Source of the DNA: Haematococcus lacustris
Taxonomy: Eukaryota; Chlorophyta; Chlorophyceae; Chlamydomonadales; Haematococcaceae
Assembly: GCA_030144725.1 (NCBI GenBank)
Contig: JASKMD010000008.1
Location: 17,078,863 to 17,142,862 of the forward strand
Direction: 5' to 3'
Length of the DNA: 64,000 nt
Position numbers and translations under genes: made by a program
The notes under the pieces: model-generated
Seen by the model: the letters and a program-made list of their open reading frames with translations, nothing else
What the model was told of the DNA's origin: nothing
Databases searched by the model: none
Shown: piece by piece, positions 36,565 through 49,109 of the stretch
Position numbering within the stretch: position 1 is the first letter of the stretch
Layout of the letters: each line of letters opens with the position of its first letter

Positions 36565-39500
36565 ATGCGTGCCAAGAACTTCGTGTACTTCATCTTTCTT
36601 GGCCTGTCGCTTAGCATGTCGCTTCCAGCACTGTGGGCTGCATGCTTGCAACGTCAAGCCTTGATCAACTGGAGTGCCCTCGCCAGCACAGTTGCTATGG
36701 TGGTACGTGCTGGGATATGTGATGCAGCACCTGGTGTCACCGCTCAATGGCTGCGGGCATGTGCCTTTTCAATTGCAGGTTTACCTGACCGTCCTGCCTC
36801 TCATGATGATACTTGTGCCAGCAACGTATGAGCGGTACCGTGTGCTTCTGGAAACATTTTACCTCACAGGTGACGCAGTTCTCCATACCATTTCTGCCCA
36901 GCATAGTACCCAATGATTATGGTACAAAGGATGCAGAAGAGGGGCAAGGGAGGCATTGGTGTACAGGGGTGTTTTTTGGACAACATGTACACAAGAGTAA
37001 CTATTGCCTCACTATCTGCCTGTGTCGAGCTGCAGGGTTGTGCACAGTGTTTGTCGTCATAATTCACCTGAACAAATCAGGCGTGGACGACCTTTTCTTT
37101 CAGGCTATCCTGCACTTGGTCCTCGTACCGTTCCTGGGTAAGTTGACAGCTAAAATGCTGCGTACAAGCTATGGCATTGGCCCATTGTCAAGCCTCACAA
37201 TGGTTTTCTTTCTGCTGGAGCTTTCTGCCGCACAGCCAGATGACAACTACTTGCAAACTTGCAAACTTGCCACATTGTTCACCTGCATGTTTGTATCCCT
37301 CGCTCTCCCAGATCTTCCAGTGGGGGCAACTGTGCTGGGCGCTGCCATCCTGACTCCAACATACCTAGCCATGGACTGGCACAATTTGTATTGCCAAGGC
37401 CTACTACCCAAAAGCTGGTGGCAGCTCCTCAGTCGACAAGTCAGCTTTGCGATCTGCTGGTTGTGCGGGGTTACCCTGGTACACGCCCTGGCTGTGAAGG
37501 ACTTTGGCACTGCTCGGGGGCACCCTTCTGGCAGCTGCACCCCGCATTCATCTAGTCAGGAGTCTGAAGCTGGTGTTTCATCACCCAAAAGGTAAACACT
37601 GTATGAGAGGGGCGACCACACAGAGGCATTGCTGCAAGGCTTCATCACTCAGGACAGTAGCTGATGACAGTAGCTGGTGCTCCACGCCACGTTAACTTGA
37701 TGCACTGGCATTCCACATAATCCAGCAGCCTATACTGGATGATCTAATGGCTGCTTCGCAAAGTTGAGGCTGTCATGCTCCCTGATAAGTTGGGTGGCTG
37801 CAACCACTATGTCTCTGATGATCCAATGCTTGATCTTAGTTGATCAACCATGCTGTTCCTCGCTCAGCCCCCTTTTCCCTTACTGGGGCCTCCATTTGAG
37901 CCGGACCAGTAGTGGCCACTAGCAGCCACGAGTACGAATGTACTAGTGGGCAATAGTAGCCCGACTCAAACGGTGTTATTGAGCTGTGTGGAGTATACCA
38001 TGGACATGGTGCATGAGTGCCTACCACCTACATCATTGCCTGACCCGTTAGGGCTATCGTGTAGATTTGGCATGACAAAACATGCACTGATTAACAGCTG
38101 ACGATATCTCAGATGGAGGGGCACACACTACTGTGCCACAGCAGGCTGCTGCTGCTGCTGGGCCTTGGGTGGCCGGTCTCGCAGCCGCTTATAGCCCAGG
38201 CCAGGGTACTCCTTGCCCTTGGCTGGCAGCGCTCCCTGGTCTGGCCAGTAGCACAGCTCCAGCGGCCGCCACTTGCTCTCCCCAATGCGCTGCATGTTCA
38301 GTGCTGCATTGCAGTCCCTGTCCAGCCACCTGCCTGGCTGTGGGGCTGGCTTGGCTTTGGTAGCCTTGCCCTTGGCCTTGGTGGGGCTGGGTTGGCTCAC
38401 CTGCAGGCTCAGCTGCAGGCTCAGCCTTGGTGCGTTTGCTGCGCTTGGCTGGCAGGGGATTGCTGGGCCCTGGCTCTGAGGCTGCTGGCTGTGTGGCTGC
38501 CTGGCTGCTGCCTGGGGCCTGTGGGGGCTTGCGGGGGGCCACTACTGGGCACCACATCAGGCCCCGCACTGGGTGGCCACGCTGCTGGCTCCAGGCTCGG
38601 CGCACTAGGCGGAGGTCCAGCCTGCAAGCCTTGTGGCACTGAGTTTGTTCAGCTCCTCCTCACAGGGCTGCTTGCCATTCACTGCTGAGCTGACCCGGGT
38701 GGTGCGGTGCTCATCCACGCGGTTACTACACAGCGCGTAACTGACGGAGCTCACAGTCGGCTAGGGACACGCACCTTTCTGTTTCTTTGGCGGGCCCTTC
38801 TTTTCCTTGCCGCTACCCTTCCGCTTCTTCTTAGCCATAACGCGATGTGAGCTGTCGCTGGATTGCCGCTTTGTTAATCGACTGTGTGAGGGTCACATTA
38901 CAGTCACAGGCACATTACAGGCACAGCAGCAGGAGCACGGCCCTCTTTACTTACAGCAACTTCCAGCATTACTTGCAGCATGACAGTGGCCTGGTCTGTG
39001 CTCCTCGCTGAGCCACTGGTGATGCCAGTGCCTTCTCAATGGGGCGACACAGTGGCTGGAGGCCAGGCCACCAGAACAGCTGCAGGGGGCGTCGCATGTA
39101 CTTTCGTCGCCGCGTTCCTGTCTTGGCATAGTCACCTGCCAGGCGGCTGTGGCAGTATGCAGGGAGGAGGGGCAGCAGCCTTGCCCTTGCATCAAGTAGG
39201 CTGGGTAGCCATGGTAGGTTTGTGGGCAGTGGGGCTGTTGGCTGTGTGGATGTTTTATTGTGCTTGCTGTGCTTTCGTGGCAGGTGAGCACTGCAAGGGA
39301 GCTGAGGCCGAGTATGTGGGGGCGCTATGGTGCAGCGCATCTTGTCCTGGCAGCAACTGGTGGTCCACTGCCCTTGCTTAGGGCGCTTGGTCCTCTGCCT
39401 GGGGTTGGGCATAGCGCACTTGTTTGAGTCACAGCTCAACCTGACATGGTCCATATCTATACCTTATGTACATAGCTCGCCCTGCTTGTCTTATAGCATA

Positions 39501-42500
39501 TATTCACAAAGCCACGTCAGCACCTTGACCCTCACTAGGGGTGGCCAACCTAAGGCATGAGGGGTCCTTGGTGCATAAGCCGTCAGCCATTACCAATATT
39601 CTCAAAGTCTCTTGATGACATCAAAGCCATGTCAGCGTCATCTAACCACTTGCCGCTGGGCAAGGGTTAGGGTTTAGGGTTAGTGTCATGGCCATTTGTT
39701 TCAGACAGACAGTTCAAACTTCAGGTTACGCATCTCCTAGTAGTAGGGGAACTATGCGCTGCTGCAGCCGGTTGTTATTAGTTCAGTTTCTGAGGTGTGC
39801 CATGGCCAAGAAGTAGCACCCTTCCCCAACTGAGCCTGGTGTATCAACCAGTGCCAGCTTAAAGTACGTAGTGCCGCATCTGAAAGTACTGAAAGGTGTC
39901 TGCCTTTATGACAGAGTAGCTGGCAGGTAGCTCTAGAGCCGGATGGTCTGTTTAACCCGGCTGTATGCAGCTGAGTTGAGTGCTGCCTGGCATTGGGAAA
40001 AGGGTCTCATCACTCAGCCCCGTGTTCCCATAGTGGGACTTCACAAGAGCCTGACCTTTGGCATGCATAAGTTAAGGACCACAGCAAACTCTGCTGCCGC
40101 CGGCTCCTGCTTTGGGGGGTGCATGTGCAACGTGATTGAGAAATACAACACTGGTGTCTAGTGCAAGCTCCACTACTGTTGTCTAACCTGGGTCCATGTG
40201 CTCGTGAACAGCTACCTAACAGTGACGCCATGCTATGGTGCTCTACAGGGGCCTGCTGCACAGGCTTGAGTACTATTTGCTGAGGATCAAACAGTCCTTG
40301 ACTGCCCAGGACTCCACCCTGGTGTTGGCGCTACTCTTCACTGCAACACCCCTCAGTTGCTTTCTCAAGTTCTTCAGGTGAGGCACAGTCCTTCGCAATG
40401 TCCTTCATCATGCCAACGTTTTGCACTTGTCCTTCTGGTTATTGTGGCCTATCTAGGCAAAAGCACCAGCAGGGCATCAAGCAGGGCCATGCTTGGCTGC
40501 CAAAGCCCAACCAGCAGCAAATGTCAGGCGGCACATATGAGGCACGGGGTTCCTGGCCTAGGCCTGCAAGCTGGCATGTTTGTTCCCAGTTGGTCCCTAG
40601 TGCTCCGACTCTACTGTAGGCCCTAGTGAGCGGCGAGGGTGCTGGTTGTTAAATGGAAGCAGTTGGTAGTGAAGCAGTGAAGCAGTTTGTACTGGTGTAC
40701 ACTGCAACGCTCCTCAGGCTGCCCTGTGGTACTGGACCGGGCTGGGTCTGCAAGCTGCCAGTTGGGTGATGTTGAACAGGCTGAATTCAGCATTATACTG
40801 CATACAGCTGTTTGTTTTGTTACAAAACTCCACAATTCCAGGGCATGCCATTGATCTAGGGTTTGTGGCTGCAGAGGGTGCTTTAGGGAGAACTACTCAC
40901 AGGGAGAACCATACCTTCCAGTAGAGTTCTTGCTTCTTGAGGTGCATTGATACTGCCAGTCCTGCTTTGCTGTTTGGTGCTGTTGATGACGGCATGCATC
41001 CTGACTCTTGGCGCCGGTGTACTGTCATCTGAAGGCTCTACTTGGACGCTACCTGCCACCAGAAAGCAGGCCCATGCGAGCAGTTCGTCTCCTTCATCTG
41101 CATGTACCTCTTGGGCACACTGCAGCTGGAGCACATGCAGCTGAGCATAACAAGCCGGCTCCAGGATGCGCAGGTATGTGCATTGCTTGCACACAACTAA
41201 TAGCTCCTGCTGCCACAGTCATCTTGTGTTTCCTTTCATATAACCACAGTAACGTTGCTTGCTAGCTGCTCCTTTGCTAGACATTGTTGAGGATCACGTG
41301 CATTGCGGGGAAAATGGTCACACTTATACCAGTACATGCCATTGTGACCTGCCCCCTTCCTTTGCTTTCAGCCCCTTGTGCTGCGCATTGCCCTGCACCA
41401 GGAGCTGCTATGCGACCTCCTCCCTACACATGTGGTCCAACTGTTGCTAGCAGCTGGAGCAGCGAAGCGTCAGCGGGAGCAGGGCCTGGTCTCTGCGGTC
41501 GCCATTCTGGGAATTGGCAACCACACCCCACCCCAGACCAGTCTCGGCAACTTGTCACAGCGTACCCCACCCCACAAGAGCAGCAGTAGGCACCGTCTGC
41601 GCACGCAAGCCACAAATGTCAGCAATGGCTCAGCTGAGCCCAGTGCGCACACAGAGGACGTTGCCAGGAGACGCCACAGGTCTGCGCATCGATCCCCTAG
41701 CTCCCTGTGTCAATCCCCACATGTTGCCCCAACCACCTCTCATGAGACATTGGCAGGAGGGTACCTTGTCCCCAGCATGCTCAGTGAGCAGGATGCAGCA
41801 GCTGCAGCAGTATCAGCACCGTCCTTACAGCCTGCCATGCATGAAGGGCTTGAGCCAGACCAGGACAACCCACTCACATTTCCCACCCCACAGCAGAGCA
41901 CTGAACGACAGCCACTTCAGCATCTGTCCAGCCTACTGCTACCCACTGGGCCCCACTCCTCCTCTCTGGAGTTCGCCATAGACATTGCCAGTTTATCCTC
42001 AGGCCCAGGCTCACACCCCCAGCACACCAGCTCCCTGCCCAGCAGCCTACCGCCACAGTCCAGCTCTAGGTCGCATCCTTCAGCTGGCCTCTTAGAGGCG
42101 CGGCACAAGCAGGCACGGCAGGGTGATGCTCCTTGCAGCTCGTTACCCCAACCTCACTGCCCAAAGTCAGCCGTGGCAGCTCCATGTCAGCTACATGACC
42201 CAGAAGCCCAATGCTCTCCTGACGGCAGTGGCCACCCTAAGGCACCAATGGAGCCTGAGCGTGCTGGCCACTGCAGTATTGCCGCTTGTGTTATTCCCAA
42301 CACATCACCAGCTCCAAGGGAAGGGTCACACCCTGCACCCGGGCAACCTGGCTCCTGTGAATGGGGAGACGTTTGCCAGCAGACACAGCAGCTCGTGACC
42401 AAGGGCCCACCTGAGCAGCAGCAGCAGGGTCATGGGCTTGATGGGAACAGCCAGCGCAAGGTTGGAAGTGTGTGCAGCAAGAAGGCAAAGGAAGGTTGGT

Positions 42501-45500
42501 CGCGCCGTGTCCTGCGTAAGGTGGCTTTGGCCTTATCCCGCAACACGAGCTGGACAGACAAGGTAAGCGGCTTGTCACCGCCAGGAAGCTGCTCACCAGC
42601 TGATCTCGACCATCATCTAGTTGTAGATGACAACAGCTGCTGCTCGCAATGCACCTGCCTGGCCTACACCTACACCTACACCTATACCTTCACACCTGCA
42701 CCATCATTACCACGGTGTTGGGCCTGGCAGTCACCATTGCTATGATCACAATGGCGGTGACACAGGCAGTATCTATGGCAATCTTAGTGGAGAGGCAGAT
42801 GAAGATGGGGCAGTGTGTCAAGGCCAGGTGTTACCGGAGTCACATGCACAGGGCAGCCACAGGAGTTCACAGGAACATGCACACCTATCATGGTAACAGG
42901 CTACGAGGTATGTGCACTGTGTTCTGATGCAGTTGGCCAGCAAGTGGATGCGTGCTTTACCTAGCTTGTTGACTATGAAACATGCATTAGTCATGCCTGC
43001 CATGCGTGGTGCGCGGGGGAGGCCATGTGTTGCCTGATTTGTGACAACGCTGCAGAAGTTCAAAGGGTTCAAGCGTGTTGAAGCTGCTGCACTTTTGTCC
43101 ATCGCTCCAACCACCTCAGACCAGGCAGCTGTTCCTGTCATGAACAGCTCAACACAGCCACCAGATGGAGGGCAGCAGCGACATCTGCACCGATTGGAGG
43201 GCAACAGAGACAACTCTAGCCAAGCAGCAGCACCAGCAGCTTCTGGCCCCTCCCTTGCTCTTCCCCTTCCCCTTCCCATCCCGACTCCAACCACTGCTAC
43301 CCCATTTGAGGACATCCTTGCCTCCATTGTGAGGCAAGGCACAGGCGAACTCCAAGTCACCTCAGGGTTCCTCACCTCCCTGGATGGATCTGTGTTTGCC
43401 AGCTTGAGCACAGTAGGCCAAGCCCAGCTGGCAGAAATCGTTCATGACGGCAGTGGAGATCTGCACTCAGCCATGTCAGATGCTGTACCTGACCCCTCGC
43501 AGTCCTCCCTACCCACTGTGTCACGGTCTCAGCGCTCTACTGGCATAGAGCTTTGGCAGCTGCCTGCTCCTCTTCACACCAGCTCTAGGAGGAGCCAGCC
43601 ACACACCTTCCAGGCCCCCGCACCACACACTCCTGCCCTCCAGCCCAGCAGCCTGAACCCCTCACGCTCTATGCCTGTTTCCAATACCAGCAGCACCAGG
43701 ATGCTGGAGCTCTTTGGGCTACGTTCACAAGTGCCGGCATCCCAGGAGGGCTTGTCTCAAGACGCTGCCTCGTCTCCCTCTTGGTCACAGCTGCTGTTCA
43801 ACTCATTGATGACTCCCAGTGGGGTTCTGAAATGTGGCTTCAGCGCTGCCCTCTTCAGCAATGGCCGCACACAGCCCAGTGAGGCCATAGCGTGCCCACC
43901 GGCAGTGGCATCTGAAAGGCAGCTTGGCAATGTTGATGGCAGCAACCATGCGGGTCGGGCAGGGACAGCAGGAGGGGCCAACCCATGGCTGTCCTGGCCA
44001 GGCATGAACTCCTTGCTGTACAGCAAGGCAGAGGGTCCACCCCTGCGCCACACTCATGATGGCTCAACCCACCTTAGGGAAGGCACTAGTGACGGGGCTG
44101 AGCGGCCAGGCAGCCCCTTGTCAAGCCAGGAGGAACAAGATCAGCTGCTGAGCACCGACAGTATTGACATGGGCGTGGGGGCTGGCAGTGAAGGCGGGCT
44201 GCAGGGTCTGACAGGTCAGCTCGCGGAGTGGCATGACAACATCTCCATCATCTTCTCAGGTCAGGGCTGTGGGGGGGTTATGTCAGGGACAACGCATGTA
44301 ATAGCAGCAGTGACAATGTTCTGATGTTGATGCTTATCAGTCAAGTTTGCAAGGCTCATGATGGTGTCATTTCTGCTGCCCTGCCACTGACATGTGGCCA
44401 ATGTGACGCCCGACCCAAGCATGCCTCTACTGTGCCATACTGTATGCTGCTCTCAGATGTGGTGGGCTTCACAGACATGGCTCAACAGGTCCATCCCCAG
44501 CTTGTCATGACGATGTTGAATGACATGGTAAGGCGTGAAACGTAATGCAAACCCTTGCACAGGTACATCACCAATAGTCCCCTGGCACTGATCCCACCCC
44601 AGCTGCATCAACCCTGTACAACAGCTGCACCAGCAGCTGCACCAAACTTGTTCATGACCAGCAACATGGCTGCTGCTACTGCTGCTGTTGCAGTATTCGC
44701 GCTTTGATGACTTGTGCTTGGCCTTTGGCAATGCTGTCTACAAAGTGGAGACAATTGGGGATAGTCTGATGGTGGGAGGCATCAGCCAAGCAGCAACAGC
44801 ATACCCAGAACTTGCAGCTACATGCGATTAGTTGTTGGAGCTGATGATTGAACGGGCTGCTACCTGCACCTGCAGGTTGCCACAGGCCTCATGCGCAAGG
44901 ACCCAGACCATGCTGCCACTGCTGTGCGCTTTGCAATGTTAATGCGCAGTGCCGCTCACAAGGTCAGTGCCTGGGACCTTCTCTCATTACTTCCGTATGA
45001 TGAGCTCCTGACTTTGCTGCATCAACTGCTCACCAGGGCTATCAATTGCTCCACAGAAGTGTATGACAGAGCTGCCTGTATCAGCTCAACCTGCAGCTGG
45101 CCACACCATATTCTTCCTGTTCTCCCTGCTGTGTGGCCTACTCATTAGTGGCAGGAGTGCCCTGTTTGCAGGTCTCGTTGCCCACCACAGCACAGCCAGT
45201 GCAAATCCGCATTGGTGGGTGGCAGAATACATATGCAACGAGTGCCGCGATGTGTCATGTCTGCGTCAGTGCTGCCAATGTGCTGCTCTCACTAGCAGTA
45301 AACAATAAGTGGTCATTTCAATAGTAATCTTGTGTGGTGAGGTGTGTTGGTCTTGACATGCAGGCATCCACAGTGGCAGGGCCATGAGCGGCATTGTTGG
45401 CAAGCTGCGCCGCAGGTTTTGTCTGTTTGGCGAGTGAGTTGCCGGCATCAAGCCCATCATCACCACCTATCTGATGTCATGAACACTTGAATATGATGAA

Positions 45501-46957
45501 GTGCATGCACCCTGTCATCTCCCTGTGGCAGTGTGAGTGTGCATGCAGCAACGAAACCAGATGCACCCAGCAAGTCTGGGTCACAGCACTTGAGCACCCA
45601 TCTGATCATCCATACATTTCAGCATACCCTTGTGAGCACTAGCGTGACGCTGCTCTTGTATGTCTTGGATGACTGCCTGGCACTGCAGCACCGTAAACAC
45701 AGCCTCACGAATGGAAAGTAGTGGAGAGCCAGGCGCGGTGCACATCAGCAATGACACTTACCTCCTCGTCCGTCATCTGGAGGAGTACCAGTTTGCATGC
45801 CGCGGTAGTGTGAACATCAAAGGCAAAGGGCTGATGACCACGTGGTGGGTTGAATTGATCATGATGTAGGCACAGCAGCCAGCTCTTACAGCAGGTCAAA
45901 TCAAGAAGGTGCAGGTACACTGCGTCTGCTATGGACTAGGCAACGAGCTAGGAGGTGCCACAGGAGCAATAGAGCTAAATGAGTTAGGAAGGAGTAATTC
46001 ACCTCTGCCCATGGGCATGACCGATACTGTTCACCTTGCCTGCCTGCCTGCCTGCCTGCCAAACAGGTGGGTGGAGCCGTGTGGCACCCGTGGTGCTGCA
46101 AGGCTGCGCTTGCTGCCCAATGTCCCGCCGGCACCAGCACTGGCAGCTTCATCTGCCAAGTCACTCCGTGGAGAATCACTCGGTGAGATGAGCTGGTGTT
46201 GCCCATTGTACTCATCTCGTCCTTATCACCCAAGGCCAGGGACAGTTGAGCATCGCATCTGCTCCTGACACTTTGCTAACAGGCTGGTGAATCTTGGTAA
46301 GCAGCGGCCAGCAGTAGGAGTGTACAATAATGGAGATTAAGCTGCTGGGTGTAGTGTCAGACCAAGTTGAATTGAAAGCCCATGCCCAGTGTACAGGGGT
46401 CGAGGCAGGAGGCATTGACACCATGCTGGCTGCCGCCATGACACTCGCCATGTGCAGGTCAGGCTGGCTCAGACTCACCCCTACGAGCTTCCCATGCCCT
46501 CCCTTGCCTTGGTCCGTTGCCAGGCAGCAAAAGCTACAGCCACCTAAAGGCTGTGGGAAGCACACGTTTCCAGGATGGTAGTTCAGATGTGGCAGGTGCT
46601 GCTCCTTTTCTGGAGCCCTGCACTCCCCCAGCCTCAGCCTTGGAGGCGCGAGGGGCATGCCAGCATCAGCCACAAGGTTTCTTGGGAGCTTCTTTGGCAG
46701 CAACCAGTGGCTTGCGCAACAGGGCGCTTGAACCAGGGCAGCATCAGCAGCCCCATGTTTCCTTTCTTGGGCAAGCTGCCCGAGAGGACAGCACATCAGC
46801 TGCTGAAGCAGGGCACATGCTGGCAATGCCCAGAAACCGTGCCAAGGGCGTCCGCCCCCAGCCCAGCAGCCAACGGCTTGGTGGTGATTTGGCTCTCTCA
46901 CCATCATCCACCAGCATGACGCTGTCTCTGTCTTTCACACCAAAGCCGGTTGACTAG
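36565..46957 (+). CDS. Membrane-anchored class III nucleotide cyclase, probably guanylyl
   Basis: Makes cGMP (or cAMP) from the triphosphate. In-phase exons: 36565-36702, 36779-36869, 37036-37591 (several hydrophobic segments, e.g. FVYFIFLGLSLSMSLPALWA, FLGKLTAKML), 40249-40377 (LVLALLFTATPLSCFLKFF), 41035-41173, 41372-42562 (ELLCDLLPTHVVQLLL helix, then about 350 Ser/Pro/Gln-rich residues), 43056-44259, 44457-44527, 44694 to about 44820, then smaller exons to 46957. Catalytic residues: FSDVVGFTD and ETIGDSLMV (metal Asp), NTASRMES (Asn/Arg), IHSGRAMSGIVG, IKGKGLMTTWW. Glu in VYKVETIGD and Cys in FCLFGD are guanylyl-type. The start is uncertain: 36565 is the first in-frame Met, but the frame stays open upstream to 36355. 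The exon near 44820 lacks a clear GT donor. A hydrophobic stretch at 42700-42800 may be another exon. Intron 37592-40248 holds Fanzor D. Confidence 0.85.
37866..38838 (-). mobile_element. Fanzor-derived element, locus D, inside the cyclase intron
   Basis: The minus-strand protein starts MAKKKRKGSGKEKKGPP (ATG 38838), and a GT donor follows KQKG. Then VDEHRTTRVSS (about 38717-38685), which corresponds to the RuvC-II strand VDEFRTSRVSS of locus A, followed directly by KQPCEEELNKL as in B and C. Then VRGLMWCP, linker, and RuvC-III GRWLDRDCNAALNMQRIGE, stop at 38128. RuvC-I is absent, and the 22-nt segment shared with B breaks the frame before RuvC-III. The conserved 3' flank extends to 37866. 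It is antisense to the host gene. Confidence 0.82.
37895..37970 (-). other. Long hairpin in 3' flank of Fanzor D (candidate guide-RNA scaffold)
   Basis: Arms 37895-37922 and 37943-37970 are 28 nt each, complementary at 22 positions, with most remaining pairs G-U in the minus-strand transcript, and a 20-nt loop. The same structure follows locus C (49110-49174). Confidence 0.5.
38906..38993. repeat. 88-nt dispersed repeat next to Fanzor D
   Basis: Second copy of the repeat at 35433-35520. It lies in the cyclase intron, about 70 bp upstream of the Fanzor D start codon. Confidence 0.88.
39660..39690. repeat. Short interstitial telomere-like motif
   Basis: GGGTTAGGGTTTAGGGTTAG mixes TTAGGG and TTTAGGG units, in the cyclase intron. 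A looser cluster is at 58810-58865. Confidence 0.7.
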
Positions 46958-47914
46958 GAAAGCGTGTCAAGAGGTGCAGTAGGAGGCTACTAAGCGCAGT
47001 ACAGCAGTACAGCTGGCATCAGGAAGTTTACTAGGAGATCAGGGCTAAGGTCATTCAAGGGGGGGGGGCGCCCAGTGGCAGCACAGATGAGCTGCACCAA
47101 CAAGTTACTAGTGGGCCTGCATCACGTGATGACCTTACATATTTTGTTTGCCGTGCACTGCTGTCATAGGCTGCCCATATGCTGCCCACAGGCAGGAATG
47201 GTGGTTGCATGGACCACTCTAGAACTGCGCATAATCCAGCAGAGTGCTGAGATGCGTTGAAAACGATGCCATGCCTCACTGATGTGGCAGCCCTGCAGGC
47301 GAGTGACGCTTCCTAGCACTACGGCCGACTTCAAGATTCCTGCAGCTAGAGCTGCCACAGGACGTCACGCCTGCGTCTGCTCAGGCACTCTTGTTGCTAA
47401 CAAGCTAATGGCGCATAAGCCTACTGCAAGTCAGGCACTCACAACACTGACATGACCTTGGCCCTGTTAAATGGATGTGGTGACAACATGCTTAGAACAT
47501 TTGCAGAGCACCTGCCTGGCCCCCTCATAGAAGTGCCTTGTTGTGCTGGTGCATCTGTTGCGCTTTTTGTACGCAGTGCTGTGTCAGGACATAAGGGGTG
47601 CTTGACATTAAGACCTGTTGTTCCCAGTTTAATTGCAAGACTTGTGAATGAGACGCATGCAGATTGTGTCCGTTTCCACGAACTGCTCATGTCTTCCCTT
47701 CAAGTCAGTTTGTTGTGACGGCAGAAGCAACAGCCTGAATAGCATCATGCCGCTCTCCTGTTACATATACACAACAATGGGACCATCCTTAGGCAATCGT
47801 GCAAAACCTGCCAGGCCTCACCTGCCGCACCACCTCGTGCCACCCACCCTCCCTGGCTGAAGTCCTGGCTAGGGACTGAAGTACCCCAGATTGCCAGCTG
47901 TGATCTGGCTGGAA
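46958..47914. other. Intergenic; one weak open frame
   Basis: Between the cyclase stop and Fanzor C. A plus-strand frame at 47452-47718 (88 codons, MTLALLNGCGDNMLRTFAEH at its start) has balanced composition but no recognised family, splice pattern or duplicate, so it is not called as a gene. Confidence 0.4.
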
Positions 47915-48244
47915 TAAACTCACCATGCCGTCATTGCATGGCATTAACTGCAGCGTCTGTCATGACACATCTGGCACACAAGGCGCCTCAAGAACCTGTT
48001 CTAGCCTTTGGGTCTGGGAGTCAGGCATTGGTTTTGGCCTACACCTGAATAAGACTTGCTGTAAATAAGAGTTGCTGAGGACACACATCGGGTGTATTTA
48101 TGCAATCCTATACGGTGTTATGAGACCATAGCCCTGCACTGGCATGGCTCAAGCTTCATGGCTGTGGGCTTGTGATGGGGACTGATTGGCAAGCCTGATT
48201 GGCAAGGTCGCTTTAATATTCCTCCCCGCTGCCTTGATTGAGCT

Positions 48245-48952
48245 GTGATCTGGCTGGAATGTAGCGTCACACGACCGCATATTCTAACGGGAAACCCCAA
48301 GTTGCTTAAAAAGGCCACCGCCCGTCTCAATGCGCATCGCGTTATAGCTAAGGATAAGCGGAAGGGCAGCGACAAGCACAAGGAGGACCCGGGAAAGAAA
48401 CAGCCCTGTGAGGAGGAGCTGAACAAACTCAGTGCCACAAGGCCTGCAGGTTGGAAGCCCCCAGCAGGGCAGGTGGAACAGCGCCTGGTGCGCCCAGCAT
48501 GGAGCCAGCAGCGTGACCAGCAAGTGCGGGGCCTGATGTGGTGCCCAGTAGTGGCCCCCCGCAAGCCCCCACAGGCCCCAGGCAGCAGCCAGGCAGCCAC
48601 ACCGGCAGCAGCCTCAGAGCCAGGTCCCAGCAATCCCCCGCCAGCCAAGCGCAGCAAGCGCACTGAGGCTGAGCAGGTAGCTGAGCCCACCAAGGGCAAT
48701 GGCAAGGGCATGGGCAAGGCAGCCAAAGCCAAGCCAGCCCCACAGCCAGGCAGGTGGCTGGACAGGGACTGCAATGCAGCGCTGAACATGCAGCGCATTG
48801 GGGAGAGCAAGTGGCGGCCGCTGGAGCTGTGCTACTGGCCAGACCAGGGAGCGCGGCCAGCCAAGGGCAAGGAGTACCCTGGCCTGGGCTACAAGCGGCT
48901 GCGAGACAAGCCACCCACGGCCCAGCAGCAGCAGCCTGCTGCGGCACAGTAG
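48245..48952 (+). CDS. Truncated Fanzor protein with RuvC-III only (locus C)
   Basis: Uninterrupted 235-codon frame. The ancestral start (MAKKKRKG in B and D) has become IAKDKRKG, so the frame now opens at an upstream Met (MIWLECSVTRPH). It contains KQPCEEELNKLSATRPAGW, QVRGLMWCP, a Pro/Ser/Ala linker with PPAKRSKR, then GRWLDRDCNAALNMQRIGE, LELCYWPDQG and KGKEYPGLGYKRL, ending PAAAQ. Lacking RuvC-I and RuvC-II, it cannot form a complete nuclease site. It could only bind nucleic acid or be a relic. Unlike B and D, C has no 22-nt insert before RuvC-III, which keeps the frame open. Confidence 0.75.
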   Translation: MIWLECSVTRPHILTGNPKLLKKATARLNAHRVIAKDKRKGSDKHKEDPGKKQPCEEELNKLSATRPAGWKPPAGQVEQRLVRPAWSQQRDQQVRGLMWCPVVAPRKPPQAPGSSQAATPAAASEPGPSNPPPAKRSKRTEAEQVAEPTKGNGKGMGKAAKAKPAPQPGRWLDRDCNAALNMQRIGESKWRPLELCYWPDQGARPAKGKEYPGLGYKRLRDKPPTAQQQQPAAAQ

Positions 48953-49109
48953 TGTGTGCCCCTCCATCTGAGCTGTCATCAGCTTACATTAGTGCATGTC
49001 TTGTCATGCCAACTCTACACGATAGCCCTAACGGGTCAGGCAATAATGTAGGTGGTAGGCGCTCATGTGCCATGTGCACTGGGTTTACTCCACACAGCCC
49101 AATAACATC

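Noticed and set aside
38947..39454. Basic minus-strand frame upstream of Fanzor D
   Set aside because: Looked at as a possible Fanzor N-terminal half, but no RuvC-I motif or match to locus G was found; it lies in a cyclase intron and overlaps the 88-nt repeat.
47452..47718. 88-codon frame as a gene
   Set aside because: No family, paralogue or splice support; length is within what chance gives.
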